In this document: positions 1-4,941 of the stretch, in pieces
Numbering within the stretch: position 1 is the first letter of the stretch
How the letters are laid out: every line of letters starts with the position of its first letter
Source of the DNA: Spirochaetales bacterium
GTDB taxonomy: Bacteria; Spirochaetota; Spirochaetia; SZUA-6; DRHE01
Length of the DNA stretch: 5,131 nucleotides
Reading direction: 5' to 3'
NCBI GenBank assembly: GCA_016935715.1
Contig: JAFGQJ010000197.1
Coordinates: 1 to 5,131, forward strand
Made by a program: the position numbers and the translations under genes
The notes under the pieces: model-generated
Seen by the model: the letters and a program-made list of their open reading frames with translations, nothing else
Databases searched by the model: none
What the model was told of the DNA's origin: nothing

Positions 1-203
1 ACTTTCCTCTGCTCGATCATATGCAAAACTCCGCATCCTTGCCATAAACCGGACCATGGGCCGCTTGACCCAGAGGAGCCCGGCTATGGTTCATAGTATT
101 ACGCCCGCATCGGGGTCTTCAAGAGACCGCGCCGGGAAGCCGGACAGCTGCTCGGGGATTCTCCGGTTGGGTTTGTTCCCTTCCGTTAGATCATCAATAT
201 GGC
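1..203. other. Unassigned flank downstream of the receiver-like gene
   Basis: I find no supportable gene here. A plus-strand frame stays open from base 2 to about 214 with an ATG at 56, but it has no ribosome binding site, the composition is arginine/serine/proline-rich, and it resembles no family I know. An imperfect inverted repeat pairs ACCATGGGC (53-61) with GCCC (78-81) plus ATGGT (86-90), interrupted by four bases. No T-tract follows it on either strand, so I do not call a terminator. The stretch may be the trailer of the minus-strand gene ending at 204. Confidence 0.3.
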
Positions 204-581
204 TTACCCTCTAGACAGCAGGCCGGAGATACTTCTCTCGATTTGCCGGTCTTCGAACGGTGTATTCAAAACCTCTATGGGCATCTGAGCGCGAATCTCT
301 TCAAAGGTTTCGCCGGAAAACAGACCGGTAATGATGATGGTGGGGAGGGGCACCCCCCGATGAACCAGTTCCTGCAGAAGTCGTTTGATCCGCAGGTAAT
401 CTATGTCCACATCCACGACCAGCAGATCGAAGGGATGGGCCGAGTTCTTCAACTCGAGAATTCTCAGAAGGGCAGCCCGTCCTTCCTCCACCTGTTCCGT
501 TGTATATCCCTGATTTTCCAGAAGGAGCGCGAGTGTTTGCCGGATGCATTTCTCTCTGTGAGCAATCAGGATCCTAGCCAT
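204..581 (-). CDS. Single-domain receiver-like protein (degenerate, possible pseudo-receiver)
   Basis: This 125-residue protein has the length and layout of a stand-alone CheY-like receiver domain. I chose the ATG at 581 because the family's first beta strand begins right there (MARILIA). The hydrophobic strand FDLLVVD places an Asp at residue 57, the usual phosphoacceptor position, and the switch Thr is present in IIITG (Thr85). Two conserved features are missing. The acidic pair that binds Mg2+ is His-Arg (residues 8-9, in IAHREK), and the conserved Lys before Pro-Phe is Thr (Thr107, in NTPF). Classic Mg-dependent phosphorylation is therefore doubtful, and it may act as a phosphorylation-independent pseudo-receiver or be degenerating. 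No DNA-binding or enzymatic output domain follows. A longer reading from GTG at 704 would add 41 residues unlike a receiver and has no Shine-Dalgarno. The 581 start also lacks a close one, but the stop of the upstream small ORF overlaps it, so translational coupling is plausible. It is divergent from the kinase gene at 805, a likely functional neighbour. Confidence 0.75.
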   Translation of the reverse strand: MARILIAHREKCIRQTLALLLENQGYTTEQVEEGRAALLRILELKNSAHPFDLLVVDVDIDYLRIKRLLQELVHRGVPLPTIIITGLFSGETFEEIRAQMPIEVLNTPFEDRQIERSISGLLSRG

Positions 582-717
582 TTGGGAATTGATAAGAATC
601 CTTCGTTTTGTTAATCCCCTCCAAAGGACATACAAAAAATATGCCATTTGAATCCGTATCCGCAGCCCGTAATACTCGCGAAGGATCTCCTCGCTGTTTG
701 TCACATTGTAACAACAT
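574..717 (-). CDS. Small leader ORF (47 aa) overlapping the receiver-like gene
   Basis: Starting at ATG 717 on the minus strand, a 47-codon frame runs to TAG at 576-574. It has the best ribosome binding site on this strand: AAGGAG at 729-724, six bases before the ATG. Its stop lies inside the first codons of the receiver-like gene (ATGGCTAG, 8-nt overlap), the arrangement expected for termination-reinitiation coupling. The product starts MLLQCDKQRG and ends SYQFPNG; it is not hydrophobic and I recognise no family. Relative to the receiver frame it is offset by one base, so a single-base indel could instead fuse it into a longer N-terminus of the receiver protein. Whether it encodes a functional peptide or only delivers ribosomes cannot be decided from sequence. 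Confidence 0.4.
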   Translation of the reverse strand: MLLQCDKQRGDPSRVLRAADTDSNGIFFVCPLEGINKTKDSYQFPNG

Positions 718-725
718 GGTACACT
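698..725 (+). promoter_or_regulatory. Candidate sigma70-type promoter for the histidine kinase gene
   Basis: TTGTCA (698-703, five of six to consensus) is separated by 16 bp from TACACT (720-725, four of six). The start would be near 732, leaving a leader of about 70 nt before the ATG at 805. An alternative -10, TACAAT at 765-770 (five of six), has only a poor -35 (TGGAGG at 742-747). The element overlaps the ribosome binding site and start of the opposing small ORF, so the two transcripts would overlap at their 5' ends. Confidence 0.3.
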
Positions 726-768
726 CCTTGCGCGCTTCGGCTGGAGGCGGCACGCAAAATTTACTACA

Positions 769-777
769 ATTATCTCA
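769..777 (-). promoter_or_regulatory. Candidate extended -10 for the leader/receiver transcript
   Basis: Read on the minus strand, bases 777-769 give TGAGATAAT, one mismatch from the extended -10 consensus TGnTATAAT. Transcription would start near 762, about 45 bp upstream of the leader ORF ATG at 717. No convincing -35 lies at the usual spacing, which is acceptable for extended -10 promoters. The element overlaps a plus-strand TACAAT (765-770), so opposing promoters could interfere. Confidence 0.3.
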
Positions 778-804
778 GCTCTACACTAGAAGAAGGTTCC
801 CGAA

Positions 805-2187
805 ATGAAGACCCGATCTCTCCCGAAGCATATTCAAGTCGTTCTGATCTACGTTTTCCTGGCTGCGCTGTGGGTACTCGTCACCGATTACCTGATTGCC
901 CGCCTGATCGAGAATCCCGAGCTTCTAGTGAGCATGGAAGGATACAAGGGATTCGCTTTCATCGTAATCACGGCCGTCTTTCTCTATTTCGAGCGAATGG
1001 GTTCGGATCGAGCATTGCAGCGCAATGCGGAGCGGTTCCGGGTCATGGCTGAGTTCACCTACGATTGGGAGTACTGGCTGGGCACCGACGGGCACTTCAA
1101 ATATGTCTCTCCTTCCTGCCGGCGCATTACCGGCTACACCGCGGAGGAGTTCCTTCGCGATCCGGGATTGCTGGAGAATATCATTCATCCGGAAGATCAC
1201 GAACTTTTCGTCGAGCATTTGAAAGAGGAGCATGTAGAGGAATATCCCTCTTCGATCGAGTTTCGTATCATCAATCGCAAGGGTGAGGAACACTGGATCG
1301 GCCATGTTTGCCAGAGAGTCTATGGGAACCGAGGCGATGCTCTCGGGATTCGAGCCAGCAATCGAGACATAACTCGGCGCAGGAAGTATCAAGAATCCGA
1401 GCTGATGAAAATCGAGGAACTGGCACAAGCCGAAAAAATGATTACCCTCGGCACCCTGGTTTCCGGTGTTGCCCATGAAATCAACAATCCCACACACTTC
1501 ATTGCGTTGAATACGCCTCTTCTGCGGGAAACCTGGCACGGTACTCGGCCGATCTTGGACAGTTACTACCGGCAGAACGGTGAGTTTCGTGTCGGACGAT
1601 TCAAGTATTCTCTGTTGAAAGACAGGGTGGATCAACTGCTGGATGGCGTGGATGAGGGCGCCAGACGCATTCAGCGTATTGTCAATAGTTTGAAAGACTA
1701 TGCCCGACCTGACCCGTCGGACATGAATCAGATCGTCGACATCAATGAGGTTATCCAAAATGCGATTACTTTGCTTGCCAACCCGATAGAAAATCAGACC
1801 AATCGATTCTCTGCGAACCTCGCCGAATCGTTGCCCCGGATTCGTGGAAGCTCTCAGAAACTGGAGCAGGTTCTCATCAATCTTATTCAGAATGCCCTCG
1901 AATCCCTGGAAGCCAAGGACAAATCCGTGTCGGTCAGCTCCGGAGTCGATGCCCTCAACCATCGGGTCATTATCGAGGTCAAAGATGAGGGCTGCGGCAT
2001 GGAGGACAAAACCCTGCGCAGAGTCCTCGATCCGTTTTATACGACCAAGCGATCCAAAGGTGGAACGGGTTTGGGTCTTGCCATCGCGGCCAGAATCGCT
2101 CAGGATCATGGCGGGCAACTGACATTCACCTCGGAAGTCGGCAAAGGGACCACTGCCCTCCTGACCTTGAATCCCATGCCCGAGTAG
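805..2187 (+). CDS. Membrane PAS-domain sensor histidine kinase
   Basis: This 460-residue inner-membrane sensor kinase would autophosphorylate on a His and pass the phosphate to a response regulator. Two transmembrane helices (about 11-32 and 48-63) flank a very short external loop. A PAS domain follows (about 72-192, with ITGYTAEEF and a closing NRDITRRR). The HisKA domain has the H-box HEINNP with phospho-accepting His224. The ATPase domain shows the N-box (QVLINLIQNAL, Asn359/Asn363), G1 DEGCGM (394-399), F-box DPFYTTK and G2 GGTGLGLAIA (419-428), so all catalytic motifs are intact. The dimerisation hairpin is long: about 60 residues lie between the H-box and RIQRIVNSLKDYAR, with a PILDSYYRQNGEF stretch known from a delta-proteobacterial-type subfamily. 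The ATG at 805 is supported by AGAAGG (791-796) eight bases upstream. With so short an external loop, the signal is probably sensed by the PAS domain or the membrane. No complete response regulator is in the window; the divergent receiver-like protein is the only local candidate partner. The ligand is unknown. Confidence 0.93.
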   Translation: MKTRSLPKHIQVVLIYVFLAALWVLVTDYLIARLIENPELLVSMEGYKGFAFIVITAVFLYFERMGSDRALQRNAERFRVMAEFTYDWEYWLGTDGHFKYVSPSCRRITGYTAEEFLRDPGLLENIIHPEDHELFVEHLKEEHVEEYPSSIEFRIINRKGEEHWIGHVCQRVYGNRGDALGIRASNRDITRRRKYQESELMKIEELAQAEKMITLGTLVSGVAHEINNPTHFIALNTPLLRETWHGTRPILDSYYRQNGEFRVGRFKYSLLKDRVDQLLDGVDEGARRIQRIVNSLKDYARPDPSDMNQIVDINEVIQNAITLLANPIENQTNRFSANLAESLPRIRGSSQKLEQVLINLIQNALESLEAKDKSVSVSSGVDALNHRVIIEVKDEGCGMEDKTLRRVLDPFYTTKRSKGGTGLGLAIAARIAQDHGGQLTFTSEVGKGTTALLTLNPMPE

Positions 2188-2251
2188 CCCTCAGGGAACC
2201 GATCGGCTGTTCGGATAGCACGACGCCGGGGACTGCCGTCCCGTCGATCAG

Positions 2252-2560
2252 ATGAAACGGCATTGTGGGGACCTTCCGTTCGGTCCGGCGCCTGCTGCTC
2301 ATTACGGCGCACGTCCGGGCGCGTACCATGATAACGGAGAGTGGCAGCCGGGTAACGAGGGGCTCGAACTCCGCGAGGTGGAAAGGGCGATTCTGGACGG
2401 TGAAGAAGACGGATTCGTCGAGGTTTTCACCCGCCGGGGGACGGACGAAATCCTCGGGGCGACCATCGTGGCCCGCCACGCCGGGGAAATGATCAGAGAG
2501 ATCACAGCGGCGATGGCCTCGGTCATCCATCCCTACCCAACCCAGGCGGAGGGGGCGTGA
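2252..2560 (+). pseudogene. Decayed C-terminal fragment of a mercuric-reductase-like flavoprotein
   Basis: A 102-codon frame is open here, but only residues about 38-100 (nt 2363-2551) look like a real protein. They match the C-terminal dimerisation domain of pyridine nucleotide-disulfide oxidoreductases: VERAILDGEEDGF, then RRGTDEILGATIVARHAGEMI, then VIHPYPTQAE. The His-Pro and Glu of the active-site base motif survive (His93, Glu100). In intact relatives a glycine-rich stretch of roughly ten residues (the GLGLGALA region) stands between ITLAM and VIHPYP. Here ITAAMASVIHP runs straight through, implying an in-frame deletion. The usual C-terminal tail (AYNRTRLTP type) is missing, and the frame stops just after a G5 run at 2551-2555. 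The FAD and NAD domains and the redox Cys pair are absent; codons before about 2360 resemble nothing. There is no ribosome binding site at 2252. It is not a copy of the neighbouring reductase at 2625, whose C-terminus belongs to another subgroup, so I read it as a relic of a second reductase gene. Confidence 0.72.
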
Positions 2561-2589
2561 TTGCCTCGACGGCACCGATTGCCTATGCT
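2561..2589 (+). promoter_or_regulatory. Candidate promoter of the flavoprotein reductase gene
   Basis: TTGCCT (2561-2566) and TATGCT (2584-2589) each match four of six consensus bases and are exactly 17 bp apart. The start would be near 2596, giving a leader of about 30 nt. GATTGCCT occurs twice as a direct repeat (2559-2566 and 2577-2584), once over the -35 and once abutting the -10, and could be a protein-binding site. The ribosome binding sequence GGGAGG (2615-2620) lies four bases before the ATG at 2625, slightly close; AGAGGG (2612-2617) gives seven. Confidence 0.4.
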
Positions 2590-2624
2590 GGACGAAATGC
2601 ATACCGGCAAGAGAGGGAGGCGAG

Positions 2625-4007
2625 ATGACCGAGTACCAGTGTATCATCGTCGGCAGCGGCCAGGGCGGAACCCCCTTGGCACGGGCACTGGCCGCAGCGG
2701 GGAGAAGCACCGTCCTGGTGGAGAGCCGCCACGTGGGTGGAACCTGCGTCAATGAAGGCTGTACTCCCACCAAGACCATGGTGGCCAGTGCCCGGGTCGC
2801 CTACCTGGCCCGTCGGGCGGCGGACTACGGCGTGCTCACAGGTACCGTGCAGGTCGACCTGAGAAAGGTCCGGGAGCGCAAGCGCGGGGTCGTCGAGAGC
2901 TTCCGTTCGGGCTCGGAGAGCCGCCTTGAGAGCCAGGAGAACCTGCAGCTGATCCGCGGCAGTGCCCGCTTTACCTCGCAGCGGACACTGGAGGTGGCCA
3001 CGGTAGACGGCAGCCGGATCGAGCTGCGGGGCGAGCAGGTCTTCATCGACACGGGCACGCGGCCATCCATGCCGAGGCTCCCCGGACTGGAGGAGATCAA
3101 GGCCCTGGACTCGACCTCGATCATGGAGCTGGACAAGATCCCGGAGCACCTGCTGGTGATCGGTGGCGGGTATATCGGGCTGGAGTTCGGACAGATGTTC
3201 CGGCGCTTCGGTGCCGGGGTTACGATCGTGCAGCGGGGCCCTCAGCTGCTCGGAAGGGAAGACTCCGACGTGGCCCAGGAGGTCTTGAAGATCCTCCGGG
3301 AGGACGGCATCGAGGTCCTGCTGGACTCCACCCCGTCTTCGGTCCGGCGCAAGGGATCCGGCGGGATCTGCCTGGAGGTGGCCTGCCCCGAGGGGCAGCG
3401 AGGAGTCGAGGGCAGCCATCTGCTGGCGGCCGTCGGGCGGGTTCCCAACACCGACGAGCTGGACCTGAACAGGACGGGGGTGGAGGTTGACTCCCGGGGG
3501 TTCATCCGGGTGAACGAGCGTCTGGAGACGAGTGCTCCCGGGGTCTATGCCCTGGGGGACGTGAAGGGTGGAGCGGCCTTCACGCACATTTCCTACGACG
3601 ACTACCGGATTCTGCGGGCTAACCTGCTGGAGGGGGGCAGGCGCACGGTGAGCGACCGACCGGTTCCCTACACGGTGTTCATCGATCCCCAGCTGGGCCG
3701 GGTGGGCCTGAGCGAACGGGAGGCCCGGGAACGAGGTCTGCGCTACAAGGTGGCCAAGATCCCGATGAGCTGGGTCGCCCGGGCCCTGGAGGTCGACGAG
3801 AGCCGGGGATTGATCAAGGCCCTGGTTGACGAGGACGGGGGGCGCATCCTGGGCTGCGCCGTGCTCGGGATCGAGGGGGGCGAGCTCATGGCGGCCCTGC
3901 AGATTGCGATGATGGGGGGCCTTCCGTATACGGCCCTGCGGGACGGGGTGTTCGCCCACCCCTGTCTCTCGGAAAGCCTCAACACCCTTTTCGGATCGCT
4001 GCAGTAA
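2625..4007 (+). CDS. FAD-dependent NAD(P)-disulfide oxidoreductase, RclA/MerA-like
   Basis: This 460-residue cytoplasmic flavoprotein belongs to the class I disulfide reductases (lipoamide dehydrogenase, glutathione and mercuric reductase). Domains in order: FAD-binding Rossmann motif GSGQGG (10-15); redox-active pair in GGTCVNEGCTPTK (Cys41, Cys46); NAD(P)-binding VIGGGYIGLEF (178-188); second FAD motif VYALGDV (307-313); C-terminal dimerisation domain with the base motif HPCLSE (His445, Glu450). The region from FTHISYDDYRILR through PYTVFIDPQLGRVGLSE to LPYTALRDGVFAHP closely follows, from memory, the RclA (YkgC) subgroup rather than true dihydrolipoamide dehydrogenases. E. coli RclA is tied to hypochlorous acid and copper stress. 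The N-terminal heavy-metal domain and C-terminal vicinal Cys pair of true MerA are absent, so mercury reduction is unlikely. Cys447, where relatives have Thr or Ser, is unusual. The ATG is supported by GGGAGG at 2615-2620. It appears monocistronic, with a 280-bp gap downstream. The substrate cannot be named from sequence. Confidence 0.93.
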   Translation: MTEYQCIIVGSGQGGTPLARALAAAGRSTVLVESRHVGGTCVNEGCTPTKTMVASARVAYLARRAADYGVLTGTVQVDLRKVRERKRGVVESFRSGSESRLESQENLQLIRGSARFTSQRTLEVATVDGSRIELRGEQVFIDTGTRPSMPRLPGLEEIKALDSTSIMELDKIPEHLLVIGGGYIGLEFGQMFRRFGAGVTIVQRGPQLLGREDSDVAQEVLKILREDGIEVLLDSTPSSVRRKGSGGICLEVACPEGQRGVEGSHLLAAVGRVPNTDELDLNRTGVEVDSRGFIRVNERLETSAPGVYALGDVKGGAAFTHISYDDYRILRANLLEGGRRTVSDRPVPYTVFIDPQLGRVGLSEREARERGLRYKVAKIPMSWVARALEVDESRGLIKALVDEDGGRILGCAVLGIEGGELMAALQIAMMGGLPYTALRDGVFAHPCLSESLNTLFGSLQ

Positions 4008-4029
4008 GATTTTCGCGGTGCGGAAAGTC
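4008..4029 (+). terminator. Weak stem-loop immediately after the reductase stop
   Basis: Directly after TAA (4005-4007), GATTTTCGC can pair with GCGGAAAGTC around a three-base loop, with one wobble and one bulged G. There is no U-tract after the stem, so it is at best a poor intrinsic terminator or a 3'-end stabilising hairpin. The spacer that follows (4030-4202) shows no gene or RNA I can recognise; it has only a small GCCGA/TCGGC hairpin at 4091-4105. Confidence 0.2.
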
Positions 4030-4202
4030 TGCAAAGCAGCGCGGGGACGCCGCAGTGCGAGCTTCCCTGCGCTTCCATGCAAAGGAGAAAGCCGATCCGC
4101 TCGGCCGGACTGCAACACTAGTAAATACACCTGTCGAGCGGGCACTGCCTGTTACCTCCGGGCTGGGGCCTAGAAAAATTCGCTCAAAGAGTGCAGGAAG
4201 GC

Positions 4203-4231
4203 TTGACAATGCCTGTCTCCCCGCGTATGTT
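4203..4231 (+). promoter_or_regulatory. Strong sigma70-type promoter of the TetR-permease operon
   Basis: A perfect -35 TTGACA (4203-4208) is followed after 17 bp by TATGTT (4226-4231, four of six, with the key T-A-x-x-x-T positions). The start would be near 4238, giving a leader of about 50 nt before the GTG at 4288. This is the best promoter match in the window. Confidence 0.7.
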
Positions 4232-4245
4232 AATTAACGTTAACA
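4228..4245. promoter_or_regulatory. Putative TetR operator (nested GTTAA palindromes)
   Basis: The 18-bp sequence TGTTAATTAACGTTAACA is an inverted repeat with half-sites TGTTAA (4228-4233) and TTAACA (4240-4245) six bases apart. Inside it are two overlapping perfect 10-bp palindromes, GTTAATTAAC (4229-4238) and TTAACGTTAA (4234-4243). It overlaps the -10 and the predicted transcription start, the position where a bound repressor would block polymerase. TetR-family genes are commonly autoregulated through such sites, so the protein encoded at 4288 is the obvious candidate binder. The AT-rich block also stands out from its GC-rich surroundings. Confidence 0.6.
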
Positions 4246-4287
4246 AACCCCTGAGAATCAGGACATCCGAGAAAGGAGCAAGCGCCC

Positions 4288-4941
4288 GTGGCCGATTTCA
4301 CGGAACGGCAAAGCGAGATCATCGAGCACGCCCTGCAGCTCATCGCCGAGCAGGGCATCGAGAAGCTTACCTACCGCAACCTGGCCGGCACCCTGGGGAT
4401 CACCGAGCCGGCCTTCTACCGTCACTTCGGAAGCAAGGCCGAGATCCTGCTGGGGATTCTGGTCTACTTCGAGTGCGTACGGCGTCGGCTCTTCGAGGAC
4501 ATCCGGGCCCGGTCCACCGATTCTCTCGGGGCCATCGAGGCCATGGTTGCCGGCCACCTGGAGCTTCTACAGGCCAAGCCGGCGTTGACCACCCTGCTGT
4601 TTCCGGAGGAAATCCGTCAGGGCCGCAGGGAGCTGGAGGCCAAGGTCCGGGAGATGATGCGCTTCGGCCATCAGCGCATCGCCGCCATGGCGGCCGAGGG
4701 AATCGAGAGGGGGGAGATTCGCCGAGAGCTGGATCCGGAGCAGCTTGCCCTGATCATTTCCGGTTCCATGCGCCTGGTAGTCAGTCAGTGGCGGCTCGAC
4801 GGATATGCCGATGACCTGCGCGAGCAGGGCAAGCGCCTCTGGCGGACCCTCTCGGCCATGCTCCGTACGGAGGCCGCCGGGCACTCCGGCGCGGAGCCGG
4901 CCGTTACAGCGTCGCGGGGCGACAGGGGCCGTCGGCTATGA
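4288..4941 (+). CDS. TetR/AcrR-family transcriptional repressor
   Basis: The 217-residue product has the two-part TetR design. The N-terminal helix-turn-helix domain (about 6-52) carries the signature LTYRNLAGTLGITEPAFYRHFGSKAEIL. An all-helical ligand-binding and dimerisation domain follows (about 55-193). The last ~24 residues are polar and probably disordered. The start is GTG, with AAAGGAG (4272-4278) nine bases upstream. Length is typical for the family. It probably represses its own operon through the palindrome at 4228-4245 and is released by a small ligand or stress signal; the ligand domain is too divergent to name the inducer. Its stop overlaps the ATG of the permease-like gene (ATGA, 4938-4941), so the two are co-transcribed and translationally coupled, which points to the transporter as the main regulated target. 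It is distinct in DNA-binding helices from metal-sensing MerR or ArsR repressors. Confidence 0.93.
   Translation: MADFTERQSEIIEHALQLIAEQGIEKLTYRNLAGTLGITEPAFYRHFGSKAEILLGILVYFECVRRRLFEDIRARSTDSLGAIEAMVAGHLELLQAKPALTTLLFPEEIRQGRRELEAKVREMMRFGHQRIAAMAAEGIERGEIRRELDPEQLALIISGSMRLVVSQWRLDGYADDLREQGKRLWRTLSAMLRTEAAGHSGAEPAVTASRGDRGRRL

Noticed and set aside
53..90. Imperfect inverted repeat considered as a terminator
   Set aside because: The arms are interrupted by four bases and no T-tract follows on either strand.
742..770. Sigma54 promoter in the divergent region (GGCACG present)
   Set aside because: The GGCACG is not followed by a TTGC element at the required spacing.
925..2118. 397-codon minus-strand frame opposite the kinase
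   Set aside because: It is antisense to an intact kinase with all catalytic boxes; the translation has no recognisable family and no ribosome binding site was evident.
2230..2246. GGGAC/GTCCC hairpin after the kinase gene considered as a terminator
   Set aside because: The stem is only five base pairs and is followed by mixed sequence rather than a U-run.
2561..2589. MerR-type promoter for the reductase
   Set aside because: MerR-type promoters have a 19-20 bp spacer with a dyad between the boxes; here the spacer is 17 bp and the repeat is direct, and no MerR gene is present.
2126..2779. 217-codon minus-strand frame spanning the relic and the reductase start
   Set aside because: It crosses two unrelated plus-strand coding segments, is Arg/Pro/Ser-rich, and has no motif; it is best read as a shadow.
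2583..4145. 520-codon open frame on the minus strand opposite the reductase
   Set aside because: It is the antisense shadow of a GC-rich gene: composition is low-complexity (Pro, Arg, Gln, His, Leu), no domain is recognisable, and the plus-strand frame has every reductase motif.
3979..4237. Short open frames in both directions in the spacer between the reductase and TetR
   Set aside because: The minus frame (3979-4209) and the plus frame (4055-4237) have no recognisable similarity; the plus frame lacks a well-placed RBS and reads through the promoter.
4191..4814. 207-codon plus-strand frame across the promoter and the TetR gene
   Set aside because: It is frame-shifted relative to the TetR helix-turn-helix, and its start lies upstream of the strong promoter's -35.
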